From Dinoroseobacter shibae DFL 12 = DSM 16493 (GTDB lineage Bacteria > Pseudomonadota > Alphaproteobacteria > Rhodobacterales > Rhodobacteraceae), in assembly GCF_000018145.1 (NCBI RefSeq), contig NC_009952.1, positions 1,116,001 to 1,180,000 on the forward strand: a stretch of DNA of 64,000 nucleotides, written 5' to 3'. The position numbers were made by a program, and so were the translations under genes. The stretch's first letter is position 1, and each line of letters begins with the position of its first letter. The notes under the pieces are model-generated. The model did no database searches. It was not told the origin of the DNA and saw nothing but the letters and a program-made list of their open reading frames with translations. This document shows positions 45,319 to 54,793 of the stretch, piece by piece.

Positions 45319-46014
45319 TCAGGCGGCGCGTGTCGTCCGCTGCTCGATCCGTTTTTCGTGCTCCCCCTGGACGAGGCGGTGCACATAGATGCCGGGCAGA
45401 TGGATGGTATCCGGGTCCAGTGTGCCGGTCGGAACGATCTCCTCCACCTCGGCGACGCAGACCTTGCCACACATCGCGGCGGGCGGGTTGAAATTCCGAG
45501 CGGTCTTGCGGAACACGAGGTTGCCGGTCTCGTCCGCCTTCCAGGCCTTCACAATGGACAGGTCGGCGAAGATCCCTTCTTCGAGGATATAGGTCTCGCC
45601 GTTGAAGTCCTTGTGCTCCTTGCCCTCGGCAATCACGGTGCCCACGCCGGTCTTTGTGTAGAAGCCCGGAATCCCGCAACCACCCGCGCGCATCCGCTCG
45701 GCCAGGGTGCCCTGGGGGTTGAACTCGATCTCCAACTCGCCCGACAGGTACTGCTGCATGAACAGGTCGTTCTCGCCGACATAAGACGACATCATCTTCT
45801 TGACCTGCTTGGTCTGCAGCAGGAGCCCGAGGCCGAAATCATCCACCCCAGCGTTGTTGCTGGCGATGGTCAGACGCTTGACGCCGCTTTTCTGGACCGC
45901 TTCGATCAGCAGCTCGGGAATGCCACACAGGCCGAACCCTCCCGCCGCGATCAGCATGTCATCGAACAAGAGCCCCTCAAGCGCCTCGGCGGCCGAGCCA
46001 TAGATTTTCTGCAT
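45319..46014 (-). CDS. scoA: 3-oxoacid CoA-transferase subunit A
   Basis: 231 residues from ATG 46014. CoA-transferase alpha subunit: [65 protein letters not shown] and [23 protein letters not shown]. It works with ScoB (43632-44258). The LOV-sensor gene is inserted between the two, and all three are tightly spaced on the minus strand. Confidence 0.95.
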   Translation of the reverse strand: MQKIYGSAAEALEGLLFDDMLIAAGGFGLCGIPELLIEAVQKSGVKRLTIASNNAGVDDFGLGLLLQTKQVKKMMSSYVGENDLFMQQYLSGELEIEFNPQGTLAERMRAGGCGIPGFYTKTGVGTVIAEGKEHKDFNGETYILEEGIFADLSIVKAWKADETGNLVFRKTARNFNPPAAMCGKVCVAEVEEIVPTGTLDPDTIHLPGIYVHRLVQGEHEKRIEQRTTRAA

Positions 46015-46113
46015 ACTGCACCTTCGAAATAGCTTGGCCCTGTTCTGACGCCGCGCATCCGCGGTGTCAATCTGCCGGGCCCGCGGCGCCCGCAATTCCG
46101 TCAGGCGTCCGGG

Positions 46114-48816
46114 CTATTTCGCAGAGGTCTTCTTTGCGGCGGTTTTCTTCTTGGTCGCGGCCTTTTTCTTGGCGGGGGCCTTCTTGCCGGACTTGGCGGC
46201 GCGTTCCTCGATCAGTTGCACGGCCATCTCCATGGTGACCTGTTCGGGGTCGGTCTCCTTGGGGATGGTGGCGTTGATCTTCTCCCATTTCACGTAGGGG
46301 CCATACTTGCCCTTCATGATATTGACAGGCCCGCCTGCCTCCGGGTGCTCGCCCAACTCGCGCAGGGGTTTGGCCGCCGCGCCGCGCCCCCCGCGGGAGG
46401 CGACCTTTTCGGCCAGAAGCTGCACCGCGCGGTTCATGCCCACGGTCCACACCTCCTCGATATCTTCGAGATTGGCGTTGGTCCCGCCCCGGTCCGACGT
46501 GCTGTCGGCATGTTTCAGGTAGGGCCCGTAGCGCCCGATATTGGCCCAGACCGGCACGCCGTCGTCGGGGTGCAGCCCGATCTGGCGGGGCAGGGACAAA
46601 AGCATCACCGCCTTGTCCAGTTCCAACTCCTCCGGCACCCAGCTTTTGGGGATCGACTGGCGCGGCGGCTTCTTGTTCTCCTCGGTGACTGCCCCGCGCT
46701 GCACGTAAGGCCCGAACCGGCCCTTGAACACGCGGATCTCGTCGCCACCGTCCTCGCCCAGAAGCTTGCCCTCAGGCGGGATGCCGCTGGCTTCTTCCAT
46801 GCCCGGCGGGCCGAAGGGCCGGGTGTAGCGGCACTCGGGGTAGTTCGAGCAGCCGATGAACGCTCCGCCGGACCGCGCCGTGCGCATCGACAGCTGCCCG
46901 ATCTCGCAATTCGGGCAGAGCCGCGGCGGCTTGCCATCCTCGCGCGGCGGGAAGAGATGCGGCGCCAGCACCTCGTTGATCTTCTCCAGCACCTCGGTGA
47001 TGCGCAACTCGGAGGTCTCGGCGATCGCGGCGGAAAAATCGCGCCAGAACCGGTCGAGCACATCCTTGTAGTTCCGGTCCCCGGCGGACACCTCGTCGAG
47101 CTGGTTTTCCAGATCGGCGGTGAAGTCGTAGCCCACGTATTTGCGGAAGTAGTTGACCAGGAACGCCGTGACCAACCGGCCCTTGTCCTCGGGGATCAGC
47201 CGGTTCTTGTCCTTGGTGACATAGCCGCGGTCCTGGATCGTCGTGACGATCGAGGCATAGGTCGATGGTCGCCCGATGCCGAGCTCCTCCATCCGCTTGA
47301 CCAGCGTCGCCTCGGTGTAGCGGGGCGGGGGCTGCGTGAAATGCTGCTGTCCAAACACCGCGCCGTTTTCGGACAGAAGCCCTCCGGGGCCCTGCTGCAT
47401 TCCACCAGTGGGCGCAGCCTCTACCACGTCGTCCTCGCGCGACCCGGCCTTGGCGAAGGCCGCCTCCATCCCGCCCTTGTGCAGCGGCGCGGGGTCGCCC
47501 TGGCCGATCTGGGGCAGGCGGCGCTCGTCCTCGGCGGTGCTCTCCTCGTCCTGTCCTTCGGTATAGACCTTCATGAACCCGTCAAAAACAACGACCTGCC
47601 CGGTGGCGCGCAGCGCGACCTGGCCATCGGGCGAGCCGATCTCGACCGTGGTCCGCTCCAGCCGTGCCGCGGCCATCTGGCTGGCCAGGGTCCGCTTCCA
47701 GATCAGGTCGTAAAGCTTGCGCTGATCGGGCTCGGTGACCTTCAGGTCCTCGGGCGCACGGCTCATTTCCGTTGGGCGGATACACTCGTGGGCTTCCTGG
47801 GCGTTCTTGGCCTTGTTCTTGTAGATCCGCGGGCTGTCGGGCAGGTACGCAGCCCCGAACCGTTCCTTGATCGCATCGCGGGCCATGGTCACCGCCTCGG
47901 GCGCCATGTCGATCCCGTCGGTCCGCATGTAGGTAATGTAGCCCGCCTCATAGAGCCGCTGAGCCGTCGACATGGTCTGACGCGCGCCGAAGCCGAACTT
48001 GCGGCTGGCCTCCTGCTGCAGCGTCGAGGTCATGAAGGGGGCCGAGGGGTTGCGGGTGCCGGGCTTGGCCTCGACCGACGTCACGCTCAGCTTGCGCGAC
48101 GTAACCGCCTGCACCGCAAGCTCCGCCGCCTCCGCCGTGGCGAGGTCGAACTTGTCAAGTTTCTTGCCCGCAAGCTCGGTCAGCCGCGCCTCGTAGGTCT
48201 GGCCGCGCGGGGTCTCCAGCACCGCGCGCACGGACCAGTATTCCCTGGGATCGAAGGCTTCGATCTCCATCTCTCGCTCGACGATCAGCCGCAGGCAGAC
48301 CGACTGCACCCGTCCGGCCGATTTCGCGCCGGGCAGCTTGCGCCACAACACCGGGCTGAGGTTGAAGCCCACCAGATAGTCGAGCGCGCGGCGGGCCAGA
48401 TACGCCTCGACCAGTTCCATGTCCACGTCGCGCGGATTCTTCATCGCCTCGGTCACCGCGGACTTGGTGATGGCGTTGAACACAACGCGGCTGACATCGG
48501 TCGATTTCTTGATCGCCTTGCGCTTGGTCAGGGCTTCCTGAAGGTGCCAGCTGATCGCCTCGCCTTCCCTGTCGGGGTCGGTGGCGAGGATCAGCGTGTC
48601 GTCATCCTTCAGTGCGTCGGCGATGGCCTTGACATGCTTGCGACTGTCGCTCGCGATCTCCCACAACATCTCGAACCCGTGCTCGGGATCGACCGATCCG
48701 TCCTTCGGGGGCAGGTCGCGTACATGCCCGTAAGAGGCAAGAACCGTGAAGTCGCTGCCGAGATATTTGTTGATTGTCTTGGCTTTGGCGGGCGACTCGA
48801 CGACGACAACGGGCAT
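46114..48816 (-). CDS. topA: DNA topoisomerase I
   Basis: 900 residues. Toprim domain: MPVVVVESPAKAKTINKYLG and ATDPDREGEAISWHL; the active tyrosine is in AGYITYMRTDGIDM (about residue 300). After the core, one Cys4 zinc finger (CPNCEIGQL to GCSNYPECRY) and several Topo-C repeats (FKGRFGPYVQ, IGRYGPYLKH, MKGKYGPYVKW) follow. The last 30 residues are a Lys/Ala-rich tail that likely binds DNA. It relaxes negative supercoils. dprA lies upstream, 246 bp away. Confidence 0.97.
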   Translation of the reverse strand: MPVVVVESPAKAKTINKYLGSDFTVLASYGHVRDLPPKDGSVDPEHGFEMLWEIASDSRKHVKAIADALKDDDTLILATDPDREGEAISWHLQEALTKRKAIKKSTDVSRVVFNAITKSAVTEAMKNPRDVDMELVEAYLARRALDYLVGFNLSPVLWRKLPGAKSAGRVQSVCLRLIVEREMEIEAFDPREYWSVRAVLETPRGQTYEARLTELAGKKLDKFDLATAEAAELAVQAVTSRKLSVTSVEAKPGTRNPSAPFMTSTLQQEASRKFGFGARQTMSTAQRLYEAGYITYMRTDGIDMAPEAVTMARDAIKERFGAAYLPDSPRIYKNKAKNAQEAHECIRPTEMSRAPEDLKVTEPDQRKLYDLIWKRTLASQMAAARLERTTVEIGSPDGQVALRATGQVVVFDGFMKVYTEGQDEESTAEDERRLPQIGQGDPAPLHKGGMEAAFAKAGSREDDVVEAAPTGGMQQGPGGLLSENGAVFGQQHFTQPPPRYTEATLVKRMEELGIGRPSTYASIVTTIQDRGYVTKDKNRLIPEDKGRLVTAFLVNYFRKYVGYDFTADLENQLDEVSAGDRNYKDVLDRFWRDFSAAIAETSELRITEVLEKINEVLAPHLFPPREDGKPPRLCPNCEIGQLSMRTARSGGAFIGCSNYPECRYTRPFGPPGMEEASGIPPEGKLLGEDGGDEIRVFKGRFGPYVQRGAVTEENKKPPRQSIPKSWVPEELELDKAVMLLSLPRQIGLHPDDGVPVWANIGRYGPYLKHADSTSDRGGTNANLEDIEEVWTVGMNRAVQLLAEKVASRGGRGAAAKPLRELGEHPEAGGPVNIMKGKYGPYVKWEKINATIPKETDPEQVTMEMAVQLIEERAAKSGKKAPAKKKAATKKKTAAKKTSAK

Positions 48817-49062
48817 GGGATGTCCTGAAAAAAAGGCGGGTCAATTGCGCGCTAGATGTGGCGGCTTGGTTTGGAATGTCAATGCCGACCGGTCCGGCGA
48901 GGCGCCTTGGCGCGGGCGCGCCGAGCCGAGTTGGCCACCGATCCCGCGCAAATGGGCGCGCGGCGCAGGCCGCGTACCGACGCGCGCGCAACAGGTCTGC
49001 TGCGCAGCGCAGGGGCCGTTTCGGCAAGCCGACCAAGCGGTTCCGGCCTGCGCTGGAACGTC

Positions 49063-50202
49063 TCAGCACCCGAGGCTCAGCATTCCCCCGGGGGCGCGGG
49101 TGATCTGACCGGACATCTCCAACTCCACCAGGGCCGCATTGACTTGCGCCGCGGGCAGACCGAGGGCGCGAATGACCTGATCCTCGGGCAGCGGCGTGGC
49201 GCCGAGCGTGGCCAGAACGCGACCGCGCAACTCGTCCGCGGAGGGCCGGCCAAGCTCCGGCGCAGGTGCGGCGGCGGGCTCCGGCGATGGCGCTGCGGCC
49301 TCTGGCGAAAGCGCCAGCAGGATGTCCTCGGCATTGCGCACCAGGGTCGCGCCATCGCGCAGCAACTGGTTGCATCCCGACGCGCGCCCGTCGAACGGGT
49401 GCCCGGGGGCGGCCATCACCTCCCGCCCCTGGTCGGCGGCATCCCGCGCGGTCAGCAGGCTGCCCGATTTCACGGTCGCCTCGACCACTACCACCGCGCG
49501 CGCCAGGCCGGAAATCAGCCGGTTGCGGCGCGGGAAATGCCGCGCCTGGGGCTGCATGCCGAGCGGTTGTTCCGACACGATCAGTCCCTGCTTGGCGATG
49601 CGCTTGAACAGCTCGGTATTTTCCTTGGGATAGATCACGTCGAGCCCGCCCGCGACCACGGCGATGGTGCCCGTGTCGATCGCGGCGTCATGGGCGGCGG
49701 CATCGATCCCGCGTGCCAGCCCCGATACGATCACCTGATCCTCGCTGCCCAGCCCCTTGGCAAAGGCGCGGGCCAGACGTTGGCCGATGGCCGAGGCATT
49801 GCGCGCCCCCACGAGGGCCACGGCGGAGCGTTTGAGCAATTCGACATCGCCAAGGCACCACAGAAGCGGTGGTGCGTCGTCGATGCTGGACAGCCGGTCC
49901 GAGTAGAGCGTCCCGCCCAGGGCCGCGAGCCGCGCGCCCATCTTGCGCCCGGTGGTGTATTCCTTTTCGACCCGGTCGCGCGCGATCGGGCGCAAATCCT
50001 TCAGCCCAGCCGCCGAACCGACCTCGGGCAGCGCATCGAGCGCTGCGCGCGCAGTGCCGTATTCGGCAAGAAGCTTGTGAAACGTGACGGGACCGACCCG
50101 GGGGCTGCGGATCAGTTGCAGCCAATCCAGCGCCTCGTCCACGGAGCGGGGCGCCTGCGGGGTGTCATCATCGGGAAAGAGCGGCGCGATATCCTTGGCC
50201 AT
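49063..50202 (-). CDS. dprA: DNA processing protein DprA
   Basis: 379 residues. An N-terminal helical region (ALDWLQLIRSPRVGPVTFHKLLA) precedes the Rossmann-like DNA-binding domain with VALVGARNASAIGQRLARAFA, VSGLARGIDAAAHDAAIDTGTIAV, NRLISGLARAVVVVEATVKSGSL and APGHPFDGRASGCNQLLRDGA, and a C-terminal winged helix (about 310-375). DprA loads RecA on incoming single-stranded DNA during transformation. It is common in Rhodobacterales next to topA. Confidence 0.95.
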   Translation of the reverse strand: MAKDIAPLFPDDDTPQAPRSVDEALDWLQLIRSPRVGPVTFHKLLAEYGTARAALDALPEVGSAAGLKDLRPIARDRVEKEYTTGRKMGARLAALGGTLYSDRLSSIDDAPPLLWCLGDVELLKRSAVALVGARNASAIGQRLARAFAKGLGSEDQVIVSGLARGIDAAAHDAAIDTGTIAVVAGGLDVIYPKENTELFKRIAKQGLIVSEQPLGMQPQARHFPRRNRLISGLARAVVVVEATVKSGSLLTARDAADQGREVMAAPGHPFDGRASGCNQLLRDGATLVRNAEDILLALSPEAAAPSPEPAAAPAPELGRPSADELRGRVLATLGATPLPEDQVIRALGLPAAQVNAALVELEMSGQITRAPGGMLSLGC

Positions 50203-50473
50203 GGGTCAAGAGTCCTTCTGGCAACTGTCCCGCCCGACGCCTGTTTTTTCGGGAAGACTGGATCAGACGGATACCGAGAGGGGTCGTTTGCGCCTCCGGT
50301 CTGAGGTGGTGCGAGGGTGGGTGGGTCGACAGAGACAACAAACACCCGGCATCCGCCTGATCTGGAACTACCTTTGGCCTCAAATTCTTAATGCGAGGTA
50401 AAAACTTTAAAAAAATCGCGGACGAAAGTCGTTTTTTCGCCGCGCGGTGTTCGTGTTTCGGTCTGGCGCCCCG

Positions 50474-51895
50474 TCACGCCGCCGATCCGCCCACGGTCAG
50501 CCCCCCGATCATCAGGGTCGGCTGGCCCACGCCCACCGGCACCCACTGGCCCGCCTTGCCGCAATTGCCCATCCCGGGATCGAGCGCCATGTCGTTGCCG
50601 ATGGCGCGGATCTGCTGCATCGCAGTGGGCCCGTCGCCGATCAGCGTCGCCCCCTTTACCGGAGCGCCCACCTTGCCGTTCTTCACCCGGTAGGCCTCGG
50701 TGCAGGAGAAGACGAACTTGCCGTTGGTGATATCCACCTGTCCGCCGCCGAACCCGACCGCGTAGATCCCGTCCTTCAGGTCCGCCACGATCTCCCTCGG
50801 CGCGGCATCCCCGCCCAGCATATAGGTGTTGGTCATCCGCGGCATGGGGATATGCGCGTAGCTTTCCCGCCGACCGTTGCCCGTGGCCTCCACCCCCATC
50901 AGGCGCGCGTTCTGGCGATCCTGCATGAACCCCACGAGGATGCCGTCCTCGATCAGCGTCGTCTTGTGCGAGGGCGTGCCCTCGTCGTCGACCGTGAGCG
51001 ATCCGCGCCGGTCCGGGATCGTACCGTCGTCGAGCACGGTCACCCCGGGGGCGGCCACCCGCTGGCCCATCAGCCCGGCGAAGGCCGAGGATTTCTTGCG
51101 GTTGAAATCGCCCTCGAGCCCATGCCCCACCGCCTCGTGCAACAGGATACCGGGCCAGCCGGGGCCAAGCACCACATCCATCACCCCCGCGGGCGCAGGC
51201 TCCGCATCGAGGTTAACGACCGCGACCCGCAACGCCTCCCGCGCCACGCCCTGCCAATGCTCCGCGCCCATCAGGCTCGCCAGCCCATAGCGCCCGCCAC
51301 CCCCAGCCGAGCCACTCTCGCGACGGCCGTCCTGTTCGACGATGATCGACACGTTGAGCCGGGTCATCGGGCGCACGTCGCGCACCCGGTGGCCCTCGGG
51401 GCGCAGGATCTCGACCTCCTGGATCGACGCGGCCAGGGAGGCCGAGACCTGCACCACGCGCGGGTCGAGCGCCCGGACATAGGCATCGATCTCGCGCAGG
51501 GTTTCGATCTTCACGCCGAAGGCGGCGGCATCCATAGGGTTTTCATCCGAATAAAGACGCCGGTTCGTGGCCCCCGGCGCCTCGGCCAGCACCCCGCCGC
51601 CGTCGCCCACCGCCAGCCGCGCGGTCGTCGCCGCACGCCGCAAGGCCGCCTCGGACAGTTCGGTGGAATGGGCATAGCCCGCCGTTTCGCCACGCACCGC
51701 ACGCAGCCCGAACCCCTCGGATGCGTCGTAATTCGCCGTCTTGATCCGCCCGTCATCCAGCAGGAGCGACTCCGACCGCCGCCGTTCGAGGAAAAGCTCC
51801 CCGTCATCGGCCCCGGCAACCGCCTCGCGCAGCACGCGAAGCGCCACGTCGGGATCCAGCGAAGTCTCGAAAGGGCGGAACGCAGCGTCAGTCAT
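50474..51895 (-). CDS. tldD: metalloprotease TldD
   Basis: 473 residues. The zinc motif HEAVGHGLEGD is in the middle (ILLHEAVGHGLEGDFNRKKSS, about residues 243-263), with EGTPSHKTTLIEDGILVGFMQD and the C-terminal GxGNCGKAGQWVPVGVGQPT typical of TldD. With TldE/PmbA it digests unfolded peptides (microcin B17 processing, CcdA degradation in E. coli). AAGGA precedes the ATG, and an FNR-type box overlaps that leader. Divergent from the coxB operon. Confidence 0.95.
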   Translation of the reverse strand: MTDAAFRPFETSLDPDVALRVLREAVAGADDGELFLERRRSESLLLDDGRIKTANYDASEGFGLRAVRGETAGYAHSTELSEAALRRAATTARLAVGDGGGVLAEAPGATNRRLYSDENPMDAAAFGVKIETLREIDAYVRALDPRVVQVSASLAASIQEVEILRPEGHRVRDVRPMTRLNVSIIVEQDGRRESGSAGGGGRYGLASLMGAEHWQGVAREALRVAVVNLDAEPAPAGVMDVVLGPGWPGILLHEAVGHGLEGDFNRKKSSAFAGLMGQRVAAPGVTVLDDGTIPDRRGSLTVDDEGTPSHKTTLIEDGILVGFMQDRQNARLMGVEATGNGRRESYAHIPMPRMTNTYMLGGDAAPREIVADLKDGIYAVGFGGGQVDITNGKFVFSCTEAYRVKNGKVGAPVKGATLIGDGPTAMQQIRAIGNDMALDPGMGNCGKAGQWVPVGVGQPTLMIGGLTVGGSAA

Positions 51896-51906
51896 CGGGG
51901 TTTTCC

Positions 51907-51920
51907 TTGATCCATGTCAA
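51907..51920. promoter_or_regulatory. FNR/FnrL-type box between tldD and coxB
   Basis: TTGATCCATGTCAA matches TTGAT-N4-ATCAA at 9 of 10 positions. It is 12 bp from the tldD start codon and 194 bp upstream of coxB. Confidence 0.6.
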
Positions 51921-51979
51921 ATCGCGACACGAAGGCGCAGGTGGAGCGCTTGTGTGCCTACCGGATATATGGTTCACAA

Positions 51980-51991
51980 GTGTCCGGACAC
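51980..51991. other. 12-bp perfect palindrome upstream of coxB
   Basis: GTGTCCGGACAC is self-complementary over 12 bp and lies 122 bp upstream of coxB. It may be an operator or a chance match. Confidence 0.3.
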
Positions 51992-52113
51992 AACGGCATA
52001 CCGTACCAGACGGGTCTGCCGGGCGCTTTGCGCATCGAAGCATCGGGTGCGGGCGATCCGTATCTGAACAGGGCATCGCGCGGCTCTGGCCGCGACATAA
52101 CAGGGAACGACTC

Positions 52114-52968
52114 ATGGCAAACATGACCCGGATCACCGGAGGTCTGGCGGCTGGGATGGCCGCTCTTGGCGCGCCGGCATTTGCAGACAATCGCGAAGGC
52201 ATGGAGATCATCGGCCAACCCATTCCGGGCGGCATCGGGTTCCAGCCCGCGGCGACCGAACTGGCGCGGGAACTGCAATGGCTCGACGGGCTGCTGCTGG
52301 TCATCATCACCGCGATCGTGCTGTTCGTGACGGCCCTGATCGCCTGGACGATCGTCCGCCACAACGCGAAGTCCAATCCGGAGCCGGCCCGGTTCAGCCA
52401 TAACACCCCGATCGAGATCACCTGGACCGTGGTGCCGATCCTGATCTTGGTGTTCATCGGCGCCTTCTCCCTGCCCGTGCTCTTCAAGCAGCAGGAAATC
52501 CCCGAGGCGGAAGTGACCATCAAGGCGACGGGCTACCAGTGGTTCTGGGGCTACGAGTATCCCGAGCATGATTTCGGCTTCGAATCCTTCATGCTGGCGC
52601 GCGACGAACTGGCCGAGCACGGCTACGAGGACGAGCATTTCCTGCTGGCCACCGATACCGCGATGGTCGTGCCCGTGGACACCACCGTGGTGGTGCAGGT
52701 GACCGCAGCGGACGTGATCCACTCCTGGACCATCCCGGCCTTCGGCGTGAAGCAGGACGGCATCCCCGGGCGTCTGGCGGAACTGTGGTTCTCGGCCGAG
52801 AAGGAAGGCATCTATTTCGGCCAGTGCTCGGAACTTTGCGGCAAGGATCACGCTTATATGCCCATTACCGTCAAGGTGGTGAGCAAGGAAGAATATGCGC
52901 GCTGGCTCGACACCGCGATCGCGCAGTACAACGGCACCCCGCGTACCGTGGACTACGCCGCCAAGTGA
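52114..52968 (+). CDS. coxB: cytochrome c oxidase subunit II
   Basis: 284 residues from ATG 52114 (AGGGAA 7 nt upstream). Signal peptide (about 1-25, APAFA), two membrane helices (about 58-80 and 103-123), then the periplasmic cupredoxin domain. CuA ligands are visible in FGQCSELCGKDHAYMP: Cys238, Cys242, His246 and Met249, with the aromatic electron-entry motif GYQWFWGYEYP. It is an aa3-type terminal oxidase subunit. The gene order coxB-ctaB-small ORF-ctaG-coxC-surf1 matches Paracoccus; subunit I is not in this window. Confidence 0.96.
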   Translation: MANMTRITGGLAAGMAALGAPAFADNREGMEIIGQPIPGGIGFQPAATELARELQWLDGLLLVIITAIVLFVTALIAWTIVRHNAKSNPEPARFSHNTPIEITWTVVPILILVFIGAFSLPVLFKQQEIPEAEVTIKATGYQWFWGYEYPEHDFGFESFMLARDELAEHGYEDEHFLLATDTAMVVPVDTTVVVQVTAADVIHSWTIPAFGVKQDGIPGRLAELWFSAEKEGIYFGQCSELCGKDHAYMPITVKVVSKEEYARWLDTAIAQYNGTPRTVDYAAK

Positions 52969-52980
52969 CATGACCCGCGT

Positions 52981-53006
52981 CGGCCCGCATGCGGGCCGGC
53001 CCTTTT
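52981..53006 (+). terminator. weak hairpin between coxB and ctaB
   Basis: CGGCCCG (52981-52987) / CGGGCCG (52992-52998) with loop CATG, then GCCCTTTTC. The short T-run makes it at most a partial terminator, and so coxB may be expressed above the assembly genes. Confidence 0.5.
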
Positions 53007-53027
53007 CGTGAAAGCCAGCGAGATCCC

Positions 53028-53975
53028 ATGAGCGACGCAAGCTTCGACAGATCCATGCCCCTGAGCGGCGAAGGCAGCTTTGGCGACTATTTCGCCCTGC
53101 TCAAGCCGCGCGTGATGTCCCTGGTGGTATTCACCGCCCTTGTGGGGCTGCTCGTGGCGCCCGTCTCGTTGCACCCGATGGTTGGGTTCTGCGCGATCCT
53201 GTTCATCGCCGTGGGGGCAGGGGCCTCCGGCGCGCTGAACATGTGGTGGGACGCGGATATCGACGTGATCATGAAGCGCACTGCGGGCCGCCCCGTTCCG
53301 GCGGGCAAGGTGCAGCCGGGCGAGGCGCTGGCCCTGGGTCTGGGCCTGTCGGGTCTGTCGGTGGTGATGCTTGCGCTGGCCACCAACCTTCTGGCCGCGG
53401 GGCTTCTGGCCTTCACGATCTTCTTCTATGCGGTCGTCTATTCCATGTGGCTCAAACGCTCCACGCCCCAGAATATCGTGATCGGCGGGGCCGCGGGTGC
53501 CTTTCCTCCGATGATCGGCTGGGTGGCGGCGACGGGTTCGGTCAGCCTCGAGGCGGTGCTGATGTTCGCGCTGATCTTCATGTGGACGCCGCCGCATTTC
53601 TGGGCGCTCGCGCTCTTCATGAAATCCGACTACCACGATGCGGGCGTGCCGATGCTGACCGTGACCCACGGGCGCAAATCGACCCGCACTCATATCCTGG
53701 TCTATACCGTGTTGCTGGTGCCTGTGGCGCTCGGCCTGGCGCTGACCCCGGTCGCGGGTCCACTTTATCTCGCCACGGCCCTTGTTCTGAACGCGATCTT
53801 CCTCAAGGGGGCGTGGGACATCTGGCGCCGTGACGAGGCGCAGGCGGAAGCGGATAAATACGCGACCGAAAAACGCTTCTTCAAGTTTTCGCTGCTCTAT
53901 CTCGCCCTGCATTTCACCGCGCTGCTGGCCGAGGCAATCCTGACCCGCAGCGGTCTTTGGACCTTCGGAGGGTAG
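53028..53975 (+). CDS. ctaB: heme O synthase (protoheme IX farnesyltransferase)
   Basis: 315 residues from ATG 53028 with about nine membrane segments. UbiA family: first Asp-rich motif NMWWDADIDVIMKRTAGRPVP, second motif YHDAGVPMLTVTHGRKSTR. It adds a farnesyl group to heme b to give heme O, the precursor of heme a for the oxidase encoded around it. Confidence 0.96.
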   Translation: MSDASFDRSMPLSGEGSFGDYFALLKPRVMSLVVFTALVGLLVAPVSLHPMVGFCAILFIAVGAGASGALNMWWDADIDVIMKRTAGRPVPAGKVQPGEALALGLGLSGLSVVMLALATNLLAAGLLAFTIFFYAVVYSMWLKRSTPQNIVIGGAAGAFPPMIGWVAATGSVSLEAVLMFALIFMWTPPHFWALALFMKSDYHDAGVPMLTVTHGRKSTRTHILVYTVLLVPVALGLALTPVAGPLYLATALVLNAIFLKGAWDIWRRDEAQAEADKYATEKRFFKFSLLYLALHFTALLAEAILTRSGLWTFGG

Positions 53976-53978
53976 ACC

Positions 53979-54164
53979 ATGGCATTCGGCAAAGATCACG
54001 AGTTGCACACCCGGCGCGCCGGGCGAAATTTCGGCGTCGCGGGCCTGCTGGTCGGCTTCGCCGCCATCGTCTTTGGCCTTACGGTGGCCAAGGTATCCGA
54101 GGACGGCCCCATCGAGGGGTTCGACCATGTCGCAAGGCCCCAACTTGTGGAGCGTGGAGAATGA
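53979..54164 (+). CDS. small membrane protein of the cox operon (CtaF/CoxF-like)
   Basis: 61 residues, 3 bp after ctaB, overlapping the ctaG start by 4 bp. One membrane helix (about 20-39, VAGLLVGFAAIVFGLTVAKV) between a basic N-terminus and an acidic C-terminus. A short ORF of this shape sits at this position in the oxidase operons of Paracoccus and relatives; an assembly role is probable but not shown. Confidence 0.8.
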   Translation: MAFGKDHELHTRRAGRNFGVAGLLVGFAAIVFGLTVAKVSEDGPIEGFDHVARPQLVERGE

Positions 54165-54772
54165 GCGAAACACAGACCCAACCGCCGAGCCATGGCAAGA
54201 CCGCTTTGAAACTGGTCGGCGTGGTGGTGACCATGGGGGCGCTGGCCTGGGCCGCGGTGCCATTTTACGACTGGTTCTGCCGGGTCACGGGCTTCGGCGG
54301 GACAACCAATACCGCCGAAACCGGCTCCGACGTGATCCTCGACCGGACCATCAAGATCAAGTTCGACGCCTCGCTGGAACGTGACATGCCCTGGCAGTTC
54401 AAGCCCACGGTGCACGAGGTCGAGATCCGCATCGGCGAGACCGGCCTCGCGTTCTACGAGGCGCACAACCCCACGGATGTGCCCGTCGCAGGCTCTGCCA
54501 GCTACAATGTCGCGCCGTTCAACGCGGGCGGCTATTTCACCAAGATCGACTGTTTCTGCTTCGAAGAGCAGGTGTTGATGCCCGGCGAGACCGTGCTGAT
54601 GCCGGTCACCTTCTTTGTCGACCCCGAAATCGTCGACGATGCGGAGGCCGCGGCGAACTCGCATATCACCCTGTCCTACACCTTTTACGAGATCGACATG
54701 CCCGAGCCCGCGGAAACCGCGGCCTACCTTCCGGCCGTCGATCCGGTCCCGCAACCCCAAAGCTATAACTGA
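54161..54772 (+). CDS. ctaG: cytochrome c oxidase assembly protein CtaG (Cox11 family)
   Basis: 203 residues from ATG 54161. One N-terminal membrane helix (about 17-37), then the periplasmic immunoglobulin-like domain with the copper site FTKIDCFCFEEQVLMPGE (CFCFEEQ) and FYDWFCRVTGFGGTT near the membrane. It delivers CuB to subunit I. Confidence 0.95.
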   Translation: MSETQTQPPSHGKTALKLVGVVVTMGALAWAAVPFYDWFCRVTGFGGTTNTAETGSDVILDRTIKIKFDASLERDMPWQFKPTVHEVEIRIGETGLAFYEAHNPTDVPVAGSASYNVAPFNAGGYFTKIDCFCFEEQVLMPGETVLMPVTFFVDPEIVDDAEAAANSHITLSYTFYEIDMPEPAETAAYLPAVDPVPQPQSYN

Positions 54773-54793
54773 CCTGCCTGAGGAGAGCCCCCA

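Noticed and set aside
44285-45679. A possible fusion of scoA sequence with the LOV sensor, since the frame is open upstream into scoA
   Set aside because: The upstream 126 residues are an out-of-frame reading of scoA and show no CoA-transferase motif. The ATG at 45301 has its own ribosome site.
46216-48828. An 870-residue open frame on the plus strand
   Set aside because: Antisense to topA over its whole length, with no recognisable domain.
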